A DNA stretch of 38,560 nt, taken from positions 1 through 38,560 of the forward strand of contig CATJNB010000142.1 of the NCBI GenBank assembly GCA_949741605.1. Reading direction: 5' to 3'. The stretch is from an uncultured Eubacteriales bacterium (GTDB taxonomy: Bacteria > Bacillota > Clostridia > Oscillospirales > Acutalibacteraceae). Shown piece by piece: positions 25,805-34,221 of the stretch. Numbering within the stretch: position 1 is the first letter of the stretch; each line of letters begins with the position of its first letter. The position numbers were made by a program, and so were the translations under genes. Below the pieces are notes generated by a model. The model searched no databases and was not told where the DNA came from. It saw nothing but the letters and a program-made list of their open reading frames with translations.

Positions 25805-27007
25805 TCATACGTTTGGCTCCTCCACCGCAGGGCAAATGTAATTTAATTGTCCAACCGCTTTCCCGTCGCGCAGGTAAATACGCGGCACGCGTTTGCCCAC
25901 CAGACACACCATTTCATAAGGGATGGTCTGGTTATGTGCGGCAAGCTCATCCACTGGGATCATCAAATCCCCGTCGCGCCCAAAGATGGTCACCGTCATG
26001 CCGGCTTTGGCGTTGGGGATATCGGTGACATCAAGCATCAGCTGATCCATGCACACGCGCCCGACAATCCTTGCACGTTTGCCGCAGACCAGCATATCCG
26101 CCCTGCCATGCAGCACTCTGGGATAACCGTCCGCATAGCCAATCGGGACGGTGGCTAAGGACGTGGGTCGCTCGGTCACAAAGCACGAACCATAGCTGAC
26201 TGGGGTATTGGCATCAACAGTTTTGAGCATGGAAATAATCGTTTTGAGTTCCATGGCGGGAACCAGCGGCAACGGATGACGGATATTCTGGGAAGGCAGC
26301 AGGCCATAGGCAATAATCCCCGGGCGCACCATATCCAAATGGGTATCGGGATAATCAAGGGTAGCGCCGCTGTTGGCGCAATGGCGGATGGGGAAGGAGA
26401 TCCCGCGTTTTTCCAGCTGTGCAACAGCGTGCAGGAAATGATGGAACTGTGCCATGGTGAATGCTTGGCCGTCGTCGCCCTCATCGGACACCGCAAAATG
26501 GGTAAAGATCCCTTCTGGCACCAAGCCCTTCATTTGGCAGACCTGTTCAATGGCATCAATGGCGTCATGCTCCTGCCCCTGATACACAAACCCTAAACGG
26601 CTCATTCCGGTATCGACCTTCACATGGATCGGCAAAGCCACCCCGAGCCGGGCACATTCCTGCGAGAGTTCCATGGCGTAAGGCAGGGAAAAGACGGTCT
26701 GGGAAATGTGCAGTTCACAGAGCTTTTCTGCCATGGATGGGGGGGTATAGCCCAAAATCAAAATCGGGCGGGTAATCCCACTGCGGCGCAGCTGGATCGC
26801 TTCCTCAAGATTGGATACCGCAAACCAGTCTGCCCCCATACGTTCGAGTTCGCGCGCCACAAACGTGGCCCCATGCCCATAGCCATCCGCTTTGACCACC
26901 CAGCAGATTTTCGTTTCCGCCCGCACCGATGCACGGATGACCTCGTAATTATGCCGGATAGCATTCAAATTAATTTCAGCCCAAGTACGTTTTAAAAAAT
27001 CAGTCAT
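25805..27007 (-). CDS. alr: Alanine racemase
   Basis: PLP enzyme that makes D-alanine for peptidoglycan and teichoic acids. The 400 residues show the fold-III barrel with PLP Lys39 in VVKADGYGHG, VKVDTGMSRLGF, HCANSGATLDYP and VRPGIIAYG, and the C-terminal domain with catalytic Tyr in TPVSYGSCF and GRVCMDQLMLDVT. The start at MTDFLKRTWAEIN follows a GGAG site; upstream in-frame codons are not family-like and cross the promoter. Near-consensus promoter; heads an alr-yfbR unit. Confidence 0.96.
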   Translation of the reverse strand: MTDFLKRTWAEINLNAIRHNYEVIRASVRAETKICWVVKADGYGHGATFVARELERMGADWFAVSNLEEAIQLRRSGITRPILILGYTPPSMAEKLCELHISQTVFSLPYAMELSQECARLGVALPIHVKVDTGMSRLGFVYQGQEHDAIDAIEQVCQMKGLVPEGIFTHFAVSDEGDDGQAFTMAQFHHFLHAVAQLEKRGISFPIRHCANSGATLDYPDTHLDMVRPGIIAYGLLPSQNIRHPLPLVPAMELKTIISMLKTVDANTPVSYGSCFVTERPTSLATVPIGYADGYPRVLHGRADMLVCGKRARIVGRVCMDQLMLDVTDIPNAKAGMTVTIFGRDGDLMIPVDELAAHNQTIPYEMVCLVGKRVPRIYLRDGKAVGQLNYICPAVEEPNV

Positions 27008-27044
27008 AAGTATGCGCTCCAATATCCTCATTGATGTACCCTTT

Positions 27045-27073
27045 ATTATAGGGCAGCAGGCAGGTTTCGTCAA
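27045..27073 (-). promoter_or_regulatory. Promoter of alr-yfbR
   Basis: Leftward TTGACG, 17-base spacer, TATAAT. Confidence 0.85.
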
Positions 27074-27204
27074 CTCCCTTAGCAGGCGTCCCACCCCGGA
27101 CATCCAGCATGAAATTTTCCATCTTGTCCCGACACTATTCCCGATTTTTTTTCCTGCTACCATCATATACTAATAAAGCATGCGTTGGGAAAGGAGGGAA
27201 TATC

Positions 27205-27345
27205 ATGGAAGACCGTCATAATCAGGAAGTCGAGCGGACTATGGCTCAACCAATAGAATTTTATCCCTATGGGGAGGTGCCCAAAGATAGCGATTTGGAT
27301 GAATTGATTTTTTATGGGCTGGAATGGAAACAAAGTGAACGCTAA
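27205..27345 (+). CDS. Small acidic orphan protein
   Basis: A 46-residue protein that I do not recognise (acidic; motif IEFYPYGEVPKDSDLDELIFYGLEW). The case for a real gene is the strong AAGGAGGGAA ribosome site correctly spaced before the ATG and a TATACT -10-like box about 35 bases upstream. No signal peptide or membrane helix is visible. Its stop is six bases before the left end of the repeat element, whose internal hairpin may serve as its terminator. Confidence 0.6.
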   Translation: MEDRHNQEVERTMAQPIEFYPYGEVPKDSDLDELIFYGLEWKQSER

Positions 27346-27350
27346 TGTTT

Positions 27351-27850
27351 CCGTAGGGCAACGCCACAGGCGCATAAAGTTTTCGTCAACCTTTTACAAA
27401 AGGTTGTGGGGGTGCAGGGGGCAAAGCCCCTTGCAAGGACAATGACCCAAACCCCAAAAGAAAACAAAACGAAAAAAGAAAAAGATCGCAGATCAAAAAA
27501 ATCCGTGCTACGCTCGTGCGGCAGCACGGCGGGACGATTTACCCTTCGATAAAAAAGAAAGCAATCAGGAAACGAACATATTTCCTGATTGCTTTTCTTT
27601 TTCTTTCGAGTGACACGCCAACACACAAGGGTAAAGTGCCTTCACTCACCGTTCAGGCACCGGAGAACCCCTTGCTAGGGTTCCCCACGCCGAAAGATTC
27701 CCCCGGAATCTTTCGGCTCCCTTCCTGAGCTTTGGGAAGGCTAGAGAGTTTCGACCGTTGCGACGGTCGAGTCAGGGCGTTGCCCCGACACCCCACAGCC
27801 TTTTGAAAAAGGCTGGCGAAAACTTTATGCGCCTACGGCGTTCTCTACGG
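27351..27850. mobile_element. Hairpin-rich intergenic repeat element, copy B (MITE/REP-like)
   Basis: A 500-base non-coding block between the small orphan gene and ilvD. The left end (CCGTAGGGCAACGCC...) and the reverse complement of the right end (CCGTAGAGAACGCC...) match over about 55 bases, giving terminal inverted repeats that both include GGCGCATAAAGTTTTCG. The right module repeats the hairpin chain of copy A with compensatory changes, for example CCGAAAGATTCC/GGAATCTTTCGG (27690-27716) against CCAAAACATTCC/GGAATGTTTTGG in copy A. The left end carries CAACCTTTT/AAAAGGTTG where the right end has CAGCCTTTT/AAAAGGCTG. The middle is AT-rich and unrelated to copy A. It ends ten bases before the ilvD stop. 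Confidence 0.78.
27558..27600. terminator. Hairpin inside repeat copy B, probable terminator
   Basis: Perfect 15-base stem AAAGCAATCAGGAAA/TTTCCTGATTGCTTT, with A-rich sequence before and TCTTTTTCTTT after. Could end transcription in both directions. Confidence 0.65.
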
Positions 27851-27859
27851 TAGCAAAAA

Positions 27860-29515
27860 TTATTTTTCAAAAACAGCGCCTTGCGAACCAGAAGTAACAT
27901 GTTGTGCATAACGTTTCAGGTAACCGGAGAGATTTTTCTGCGGGGCAGACCAGTTCGCTTTACGTTCCGCAAGAACCTGATCGCTGACTTTCACATTCAG
28001 CGCACGGTTGGTAATATCGACTTCCACAAGATCACCGTCCTCAATGAGGGCAATCACCCCGCCAGCAGCGGCTTCTGGGGAAACGTGGCCAATCGCCGCG
28101 CCGCGGGTGGCACCGGAGAAACGTCCATCGGTGATGAGTGCGACCGAAGAACCCAGTCCCATACCCGTAAGCGCAGATGTAGGATTAAGCATTTCGCGCA
28201 TACCGGGACCACCTTTGGGGCCTTCATAGCGGATCACGACCACATCCCCAGCCTGAATCTTACCGCCTAAAATAGCATCAGAGGCGGCTTCTTCGGAATC
28301 AAAGCAACGGGCAGGGCCGGTATGCTGCATCATTTCGGGGGCAACTGCACCTTGCTTGACCACCGCACCTTCCGGCGCAATATTGCCTTTCAAAATAGCG
28401 ATCCCGCCGTCTTTGCGGAACGGGTTCTCGACGGTACGGATAACCTCGCCGTCCGCAGCGGGGGAATTGGCAAAACGTTCCGAAACAGTGCCGGAAACAG
28501 TCGCAATCCCCTCATGAATCAAGCCTTTTTTAGAAAGCTCCTTGAGGACCGATTGAATCCCGCCGACCTCGTCAAGATCCGTGATAAACACTTGGCTGGC
28601 AGGGTTCAGTTTACACAGCTGGGGCGTGGTACGGCTGATTTCATCAATGGTATCCATACTGATCTCAACCCCAGCCTCATAAGCGATAGCGAGCAAATGC
28701 AGGACCGTATTGCTGGAGCATCCCAAAGCCATATCGCTGCGAAGGGCATTTTCGAAGGCTTGTTTGGTGAGGATATCCTTAGGGCGCAGGTCTTTTTTGA
28801 GCAGTTCCATCACCTGTTCGCCGGCTTGCTTGGCAAGCGCGACCCGTGCGGACATCACCGCAGGAATCGAACCATTCCCCGGCAAAGCCATGCCGATGGC
28901 TTCAGTCAGACAGTTCATGGAGTTCGCGGTATACATACCAGAGCAGGAGCCGCAGCTGGGACATGCCGATTTTTCCAACGCCAACAATTCATTGTCATCA
29001 ATTTTCCCGGCAGCATGCGAGCCGACTGCTTCAAACATTTCGGAAAGCCCAAACCGGGTATTGTTATGTTTGCCGGGGAGCATTGGCCCGCCGCTGACAA
29101 AAATACTGGGAAGGTTGAGCCGGCAGGCAGCCATGAGCATACCGGGGACAATCTTATCACAGTTTGGGATAAAGACCACCGCATCCAGGGGATGGGCAGT
29201 CAGCATGACCTCCGCGGAATCGGCGATCAGTTCACGGGAACACAGCGAATACCGCATCCCGCCGTGACCCATGGCAAGGCCGTCGCAAACGCCGATGGTT
29301 TCAAACTCGAACGGCACCCCGCCAGCATTGCGGATTCCAGCCTTGACAGCTTCACTGATCTCTTTGAGATGGCGATGGCCGGGGATATAGTCGCTGGCAG
29401 ACGAAACGACCCCAATAAACGGGCGTTTCAATTCGCTGTCAGAAAGGCCGAGGGCGCGCAGCAGGGAACGCTGGGGCGCACGCGTACAGCCGTCTTTCAA
29501 TACACTGCTTCTCAT
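27860..29515 (-). CDS. ilvD: Dihydroxy-acid dehydratase
   Basis: Fe-S enzyme that dehydrates 2,3-dihydroxy-isovalerate/methylvalerate, third step of valine/isoleucine synthesis; completes the pathway with ilvBNC at the left of the window. The 551 residues show [13 protein letters not shown] at the start, [60 protein letters not shown] (cluster Cys and metal Lys), [24 protein letters not shown], and [18 protein letters not shown] in the C-terminal domain. Family variations: [15 protein letters not shown] where most have VxNSxNEIxPGHxHL, and SLCSREL where SLPSRE is usual. ATG follows AAAGGAGATG. It borders the mobile element on its upstream side. Confidence 0.96.
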   Translation of the reverse strand: MRSSVLKDGCTRAPQRSLLRALGLSDSELKRPFIGVVSSASDYIPGHRHLKEISEAVKAGIRNAGGVPFEFETIGVCDGLAMGHGGMRYSLCSRELIADSAEVMLTAHPLDAVVFIPNCDKIVPGMLMAACRLNLPSIFVSGGPMLPGKHNNTRFGLSEMFEAVGSHAAGKIDDNELLALEKSACPSCGSCSGMYTANSMNCLTEAIGMALPGNGSIPAVMSARVALAKQAGEQVMELLKKDLRPKDILTKQAFENALRSDMALGCSSNTVLHLLAIAYEAGVEISMDTIDEISRTTPQLCKLNPASQVFITDLDEVGGIQSVLKELSKKGLIHEGIATVSGTVSERFANSPAADGEVIRTVENPFRKDGGIAILKGNIAPEGAVVKQGAVAPEMMQHTGPARCFDSEEAASDAILGGKIQAGDVVVIRYEGPKGGPGMREMLNPTSALTGMGLGSSVALITDGRFSGATRGAAIGHVSPEAAAGGVIALIEDGDLVEVDITNRALNVKVSDQVLAERKANWSAPQKNLSGYLKRYAQHVTSGSQGAVFEK

Positions 29516-29574
29516 AGGGCATACATCTCCTTTGGATTATTCACGGGGCTTCATGGTCGGGATTAGGAATTTGA

Positions 29575-29603
29575 TCTTTACATAACCTTCCATAACCATG
29601 CAA
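29575..29603 (-). promoter_or_regulatory. Weak candidate promoter of ilvD
   Basis: Leftward TTGCAT, 17-base spacer, TAAAGA. A similar block, ACATAACCTTCCATAACC, recurs imperfectly about 63 bases further right as ACATAATCCTTCATAACTC; one of these may be a recombinase core site, so the chromosomal side of the junction is not certain. Confidence 0.35.
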
Positions 29604-29678
29604 ACCCCTATGTTTTCTGGCTTATTCTGGGCCTTTTGTCGACATAATCCTTCATAACTCTTTATACACAGCAGGAGG

Positions 29679-29709
29679 ATTGGCGTACAAATTGGCGTAC
29701 ATTGGCGTA
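29679..29709. repeat. Three tandem ATTGGCGTA repeats at the element end
   Basis: ATTGGCGTA occurs at 29679, 29691 and 29701, about one helical turn apart, directly downstream of the integrase stop. Tn916-type integrases bind such short direct repeats (arm sites) with their N-terminal domain, so this probably marks the left attachment arm. A near copy, TACGCCATT, lies in the opposite orientation in the integrase promoter (31059-31067). Confidence 0.65.
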
Positions 29710-29731
29710 ACTTATGATAGAGAACTCAAAA

Positions 29732-30979
29732 TTACGGAAAGGCGATTTTGTCAAAGTATTCTCCCAAGGCGTTGAACTCTTTTTGTTTCATGTCTTTGGT
29801 TACATCCACATAAATGTTCATGGTAGTAGAAATGTCGGCATGGCCTAATACATCTTGGATTACCTTGACATTCATTCCAGACTCACAAAGACGAGTAGTG
29901 AAAGTGTGCCTTAACGAATGACAGCTAAACTTTGGCAACAGGACAGGAGATTTTCCACCTTTGAGCAAAACCTCATCGTTACAGTCCCGGATGATCCTTT
30001 GGATTGCCTTGTTTAACGTCCCATGATGCTGGACATTTCCAAAACGGTTAATAAAGATGAAATCCGTGTAACCATCCACCGTTGCCTGACAATAGAGATT
30101 GATCTCTTGTTGATACTGCTTTTCCAAGAGAAATGCCTCTTTTACAAAATCCATCATGGGAATGGTTCTTTCCCCAGCTTTTGTTTTCGGGGTATTGACT
30201 GCAAAGCTGCATCCAGTTTGACCTTCTTTATGGTAATACACAAGAGTATGGTTGACATGGATGATGCCTTCTTCCAAATCAATATCGCACCAACGAAGCC
30301 CGGTAGCTTCCCCGACACGCATCCCGGTACCAAGCATCACCGCAAAAACAGGATACCAGTGTTGATATTGAGGATTGCGTTTTAGGAAATCAAGAAACAA
30401 ATTTTGTTCCGGTAAAGTAAAAGCCTTCCTCTTTTCGACTTCAAAATTATGGGACTGCTTGAGTTCCTTGAGCATGTTATCGGTTGGATTTTTGCGCAGA
30501 TAGCTGTCATCGACCGCCATATCGAACACTTGATGTAAAATCGTATGTATGTTATCAATGGTAGCAATCGTGAGAACCTTTTCATCGGCCAGAGTATTAT
30601 AAAACCGTTTGATATCCAGTTTTTTTATGGCAGAAATTTTCATCCTGCCAATTTGCGGCCGTACAAACATATTATACATATACTTGTAGTTTTGAAAGGT
30701 ATTATCTTTGAGTCCACGCTTTAAATCACACCATAATTCAAACATGTCATTGAGCGCCATTTGCCGGACTTCCACTTTAATTCCGTCGTGCTGATCCTGA
30801 AGGATTTCTTCTTCCTTTTTCCTGAGTTCTTCCAAAGTGGACGCATAAATAGAATGTCGTTTCCCGTCCGAGGATGTCCAACGGTAATCGTACATGCCAT
30901 TTTTGCGCTGGGTTTCGCCTTTGCGCAAGGTAAGACGGTCTTTATCCAGCCGCCTTCCATGTTTCGCTTTGATTGCCAT
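29732..30979 (-). CDS. int: Tn916-type tyrosine recombinase/integrase
   Basis: Integrates and, with the excisionase, excises the element. The 415 residues comprise an N-terminal arm-binding region (about 1-65, with GMYDYRWTSSDGKRHSIYA), a SAM-like core-binding domain (about 75-175) and a catalytic domain with Arg in GTGMRVGEATGLRW, the beta-hairpin Lys region NTPKTKAGERTIPM, HxxR in FSCHSLRHTFTTRLCE, and Tyr in TTMNIYVDV. All catalytic residues are intact, so it may be active. It has an extended -10 promoter overlapped by a possible own binding site, and the arm-type repeats are 20-50 bases beyond its stop. Confidence 0.96.
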   Translation of the reverse strand: MAIKAKHGRRLDKDRLTLRKGETQRKNGMYDYRWTSSDGKRHSIYASTLEELRKKEEEILQDQHDGIKVEVRQMALNDMFELWCDLKRGLKDNTFQNYKYMYNMFVRPQIGRMKISAIKKLDIKRFYNTLADEKVLTIATIDNIHTILHQVFDMAVDDSYLRKNPTDNMLKELKQSHNFEVEKRKAFTLPEQNLFLDFLKRNPQYQHWYPVFAVMLGTGMRVGEATGLRWCDIDLEEGIIHVNHTLVYYHKEGQTGCSFAVNTPKTKAGERTIPMMDFVKEAFLLEKQYQQEINLYCQATVDGYTDFIFINRFGNVQHHGTLNKAIQRIIRDCNDEVLLKGGKSPVLLPKFSCHSLRHTFTTRLCESGMNVKVIQDVLGHADISTTMNIYVDVTKDMKQKEFNALGEYFDKIAFP

Positions 30980-31045
30980 AAAGCAAGCAGCTCCCTTCTA
31001 TTTGTAAATTTTCAAACCAAAAGGGAACTACTCATTATCAGGCTT

Positions 31046-31074
31046 ATTTTATCATTTTTACGCCATTGGGTCAA
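31046..31074 (-). promoter_or_regulatory. Integrase promoter
   Basis: Leftward TTGACC, 17-base spacer, TAAAAT with extended -10 TGA. The spacer contains a near copy (inverted) of the ATTGGCGTA repeats, so integrase could repress itself. Confidence 0.78.
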
Positions 31075-31111
31075 GTCCCCTGTTTCGGCTGTGTGATCTT
31101 ACAGACAACAG

Positions 31112-31309
31112 TTATATGGAGTATTGCTCACTCAGATATTCGTCCAGCTTTTGACGCTTAATCAGACGTTTTGTGCCAATCCACAACACGAATTTACAGT
31201 CTTCACAATCGCTTAATTTGCGTAATTTATTGATTCCTATACCGGAATAAGCAGCTGCTTCTTCCAGTGTCAGGTTGCTCTTTTCCCAAATGGGGACTTC
31301 GCATTTCAT
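31112..31309 (-). CDS. xis: Excisionase (Tn916 Xis-like)
   Basis: Small DNA-bending partner that directs integrase toward excision. The 65 residues match the Tn916 Xis pattern: VPIWEKSNLTLEEAAAYSGIGINKLRKLSDCEDCKFVLWIGTKRLIKRQKLDEYLSEQ, which contains a winged-helix/MerR-like HTH. ATG follows AAGGAGGAA. It lies 12 bases after the relaxase stop; the integrase promoter is downstream of it, so xis probably belongs to the transfer operon while int can be made alone. That arrangement links excision to mobilisation. Confidence 0.92.
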   Translation of the reverse strand: MKCEVPIWEKSNLTLEEAAAYSGIGINKLRKLSDCEDCKFVLWIGTKRLIKRQKLDEYLSEQYSI

Positions 31310-31321
31310 AAAAATTCCTCC

Positions 31322-32146
31322 TTATCGTGACCTGTCATAATCCCGTGAGCGTTCCAAACTACGTTCTCTCAAACGTTGGATGTCTCGTTCCTGGTTACGT
31401 TGTTTGATTCTTTCGTTTTCTTTCCATCGGTCAGTAAATTTCCCTCGCGCTTCCAAGGCTTTTACTTTAGGACCAAGATGCTTGGTTGGTTCCCGGTCGA
31501 TCCCCTGCTTTGCATAACTTAGATGGGTAAATTGTCGACAGATGCCTTGTTGACGGCAATATCGGGTACAAATCTCCGCCCATGCTTGTCGCCATTTTTC
31601 CACATTGCTGCGATCATCCCAATCATTCGTCTTAAAATTCTTGAAAAATTTGTATTGCTGCTGGGCAACAAAGTAAATTTTATTCTTTTTTTGTTTGCAC
31701 ATCCAATGTCCGTTTTGGTCGAGGGAACGAGTTGTCAGCAAAATGTGAGCGTGGGGATTTCCCTGCTTATCATGGATAGAGACATCTGCACACATACCAT
31801 GCTCTACAAACTGTTCCTGGATGTATTGGCGGGTCATTTCGATTTGCTGTTTGAGCTCTAACTCTCTGGGGAGAGCTAAAATAACATACCGTGCTAATTG
31901 AGCATTTCTGTTTTTTTCAACCGTTTCTACGCTATTCCACAAAACAGACGGATTTTGAAAATCCTTTGGCGCATGATCTGGCAGCAGGACTTCATGATAA
32001 ACTAAATCTGTAAGTTGCCTGCAATCATAGGTTTTCCCGGTATAATCACAGTACAGTTTATCGCGGCCGCAATAAGCAGCTCGCTGTACGACTGATTCCC
32101 CACGGCTACGTCTGACTATATCGATATGCCAGCTAATGAATTCCAT
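31322..32146 (-). CDS. MobA/MobL-family relaxase (MobQ)
   Basis: Relaxase that nicks oriT and pilots the strand during transfer. The 274 residues form essentially only the relaxase domain: start FISWHIDIVRRSRGESVVQRAAYCGRDKLYC, LPRELELKQQIEMTRQYIQEQF, the metal-binding HxH in GNPHAHILLTTR, and a basic Arg-rich tail. No helicase or primase domain follows. The catalytic Tyr is not certain by eye; candidates are in the N-terminal AYCGRDKLYCDYTGKTY segment. ATG follows AAAGGAG. A nick-like motif is immediately upstream. Confidence 0.9.
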   Translation of the reverse strand: MEFISWHIDIVRRSRGESVVQRAAYCGRDKLYCDYTGKTYDCRQLTDLVYHEVLLPDHAPKDFQNPSVLWNSVETVEKNRNAQLARYVILALPRELELKQQIEMTRQYIQEQFVEHGMCADVSIHDKQGNPHAHILLTTRSLDQNGHWMCKQKKNKIYFVAQQQYKFFKNFKTNDWDDRSNVEKWRQAWAEICTRYCRQQGICRQFTHLSYAKQGIDREPTKHLGPKVKALEARGKFTDRWKENERIKQRNQERDIQRLRERSLERSRDYDRSR

Positions 32147-32169
32147 TTTTTGTCATCTCCTTTATCTAG

Positions 32170-32185
32170 TATAGCAAGTGCGCAC
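32170..32185 (+). other. oriT nick-like motif 1
   Basis: TATAGCAAGTGCGCAC in the 54-base gap between the accessory gene and the relaxase. It shares AAGTGCGC with the RSF1010/pIP501-family nick region (TAAGTGCGCCCT), the family processed by MobQ relaxases. The CCT that follows in those plasmids is not conserved, and I see no adjacent inverted repeat. Confidence 0.4.
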
Positions 32186-32200
32186 ATATGTAAAATATCA

Positions 32201-32515
32201 TTAATCATAGCTACTGGAAGCTCTCCTTGCTAATTCGTTATTAAGTCCTCCACTTTGCTTTATAACCTCGGCTACGGATTCCATAATCCCCCTAAATTCT
32301 TCAAATTCGATTCTGTTTTCTTCTGCTGTACTGCGGGGAGTTAACTTCACTAAATATGGAAAATATTCCAGTACAATCTCCCCTAAAAGAGACTTGCGTC
32401 GCAGATCCATTTGTTCTTTTTCTTTTTGTTCACGGTTGGCTTGCTGTCTCTTTTGATTTTTCAACTGCTGTTTTTTCTTTTGCAGCAAAACAGTTCTTTC
32501 TTCGATCGTTAACAT
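32201..32515 (-). CDS. Small basic/coiled-coil accessory protein of the transfer module
   Basis: A 104-residue protein that I cannot place in a named family. The N-terminal half (about 5-45) is Lys/Gln/Arg-rich and likely coiled coil (QKKKQQLKNQKRQQANREQKEKEQ would span that region); the C-terminal half is acidic and helical. Its position directly upstream of the relaxase and downstream of the coupling protein suggests a relaxosome auxiliary role, as with MobC-type proteins (inference). The ribosome site is distant (GGAGG about 12 bases). Confidence 0.7.
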   Translation of the reverse strand: MLTIEERTVLLQKKKQQLKNQKRQQANREQKEKEQMDLRRKSLLGEIVLEYFPYLVKLTPRSTAEENRIEFEEFRGIMESVAEVIKQSGGLNNELARRASSSYD

Positions 32516-32557
32516 AAATGGTCATTGCCTCCATATTCTAAATCTAAAATTAAAGTG

Positions 32558-33976
32558 TTAATTGGAATCTACTGGTTCTTTCAGTGTCAAGAAACAACCA
32601 GCAGGAGTATTCAGAACGATATACGGGTTGCCAGCAAATGCTTCCGGGTATATGCATGGTTTGCGGGTGTGATGAATTTGTCTGGAATAGGTCCTTTGTT
32701 TGCTATCAGGATAATAGCTTTCCGATACACTCATTTCTAACGCCGGAACTTGCCCGATCATGTCGCTAAAATATTTCTGGCTTTCTGGCTCAGTAACGTT
32801 CAGCAGCATTTCCCAAGGACAATTCTCCACGATGATTTTCATGGTCTCATGCCCATGCAAGGCATCTAACTGGGCGAGACTTTGAATCATAAGGGCAAAC
32901 GTAACTTTTTTTGACCGCAAAGTCGATAAAGCATTAGAAATAATATCCATCTTGCCCAATAAAGGGAACTCATCCAAAAGAACTAAGATGGGGTTCATTT
33001 GTTGTCCTAAAAAGGTATCTTTGTCAGGACGGCGTTCTAACTGGCGCACTAATTGCGTAAGCATCAAGCGCATGACACCTCCCCAGTGTTCCAGTTTATC
33101 CTGGTCAAGGCAAAGGAATATATTTGGGGTATCGCCATCTGTGGTGAAAGATTCCCATGAGATAAGGTCGTTAGAAGATTGGCCTTTTTCTACAGAGAAT
33201 GCCTGTTGGATAAAAGGGTCTGTGGCAAGAACCATCGTGTGACATTTTATCTCACTTGCAATGGATACTCTCTGCTCGGGTTTCATACCCGTTATTTCGT
33301 TTAAAAACATTCGAGCAATTTTGCAATCAAAACCACAATCAGAATCGAAAATTTCCTTGCACAAATCACTGCTTGATGTGGTCTGGATGTCCAGCATCGT
33401 CTCAGAAAAATTTAACCCTAGAGAAAAATCGTACGCAATTACAGCAGACAAAAAATTCCGAGCCATATCAATCCAATATGGTTCCCGTACATGAATCGGC
33501 ATCGGGATGATAGCCTGAGCGATTTCGCATACATACGGGACAAACGTTGGATCGTCCTTATCCAATAAGGCATATGGGTCGTAGTGTCCAATTCCTTTCA
33601 TAGGATCAAAGATAAGATGAGGCCTGTCCACAAGGCCAGAACGTTTTAATCCGTCATAATTCCGGGAAAGTTCCCCCTTGATATCCAGGGCAACCAAAGG
33701 GTCACGCCATGTTCTAAGGGTTGACTTCCCACACACGTAGCTCTTGCCACACCCACTTGTGCCGACAACGAGAATATTCCCTTCCCATTCGGACGGCCTG
33801 CCTACATACCATCCACGCCCATAATCCTTTTCTAACCCAAAATAAAAACCGGACTCTTTGCCCACGTCTAGAATGAGATCATCCGGAATATTTCTTCCAG
33901 CAACCAGATCGGGGGTACGTGTTTCTAACATCTTCGTAAAAATTTCGCATGATGATGTTTTGTGTTTCTTGCCCAT
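32558..33976 (-). CDS. VirD4/TraG-type conjugal coupling protein (soluble form)
   Basis: ATPase that hands the relaxosome to a type IV secretion channel. The 472 residues show Walker A GTSGCGKS at 72-79, DIKGELSRNYDGLKRSGLVDRPHLIFDPMKG, Walker B in NPILVLLDEFPLLGKM, and the conserved LRSKKVTFALMIQSLAQLDALHG. No N-terminal membrane helices are visible, unlike VirD4/TraD; soluble TraG-like coupling proteins of this type occur in Firmicutes mobile elements. ATG after AGGAGG. First gene of the leftward transfer operon (coupling protein, accessory protein, relaxase, Xis). No mating-channel genes nearby. Confidence 0.92.
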   Translation of the reverse strand: MGKKHKTSSCEIFTKMLETRTPDLVAGRNIPDDLILDVGKESGFYFGLEKDYGRGWYVGRPSEWEGNILVVGTSGCGKSYVCGKSTLRTWRDPLVALDIKGELSRNYDGLKRSGLVDRPHLIFDPMKGIGHYDPYALLDKDDPTFVPYVCEIAQAIIPMPIHVREPYWIDMARNFLSAVIAYDFSLGLNFSETMLDIQTTSSSDLCKEIFDSDCGFDCKIARMFLNEITGMKPEQRVSIASEIKCHTMVLATDPFIQQAFSVEKGQSSNDLISWESFTTDGDTPNIFLCLDQDKLEHWGGVMRLMLTQLVRQLERRPDKDTFLGQQMNPILVLLDEFPLLGKMDIISNALSTLRSKKVTFALMIQSLAQLDALHGHETMKIIVENCPWEMLLNVTEPESQKYFSDMIGQVPALEMSVSESYYPDSKQRTYSRQIHHTRKPCIYPEAFAGNPYIVLNTPAGCFLTLKEPVDSN

Positions 33977-34063
33977 ACTCCAATTTCCTCCTAAAATAAA
34001 TAAGAATTTTCCATCGAGATTTGCTCCTCTTTTTATCGCAGTCGACTGTAATTAGAGCATAAC

Positions 34064-34107
34064 AAAAAAGGGGTGCTTTGTCTAAGCCACAAAGCACCCC
34101 TTTTTTT
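34064..34107. terminator. Strong bidirectional terminator
   Basis: Perfect stem GGGGTGCTTTGT/ACAAAGCACCCC with A and T runs on the two sides. It insulates the transfer operon from the cargo gene upstream. The 245-base gap around it (33977-34221) holds nothing else but a CAGTCGACTG palindrome. Confidence 0.92.
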
Positions 34108-34221
34108 CTATTGTCACAAATCAGAAATGAAAAATTCTCCAAAGAAAAGATTTGATTTGAAATTTATAATAATATTCTTATAGATTTTTTATCACTTACA
34201 GAAAAAATATACAAATCATGT

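Noticed and set aside
28322..29566. 414-residue frame opposite ilvD
   Set aside because: Shadow of a well supported metabolic gene.
29516..29731. tRNA gene as integration target
   Set aside because: No cloverleaf or T-loop sequence found near the integrase.
33879..34142. 87-residue frame upstream of the coupling protein
   Set aside because: Spans the strong terminator and overlaps the coupling protein start; no ribosome site.
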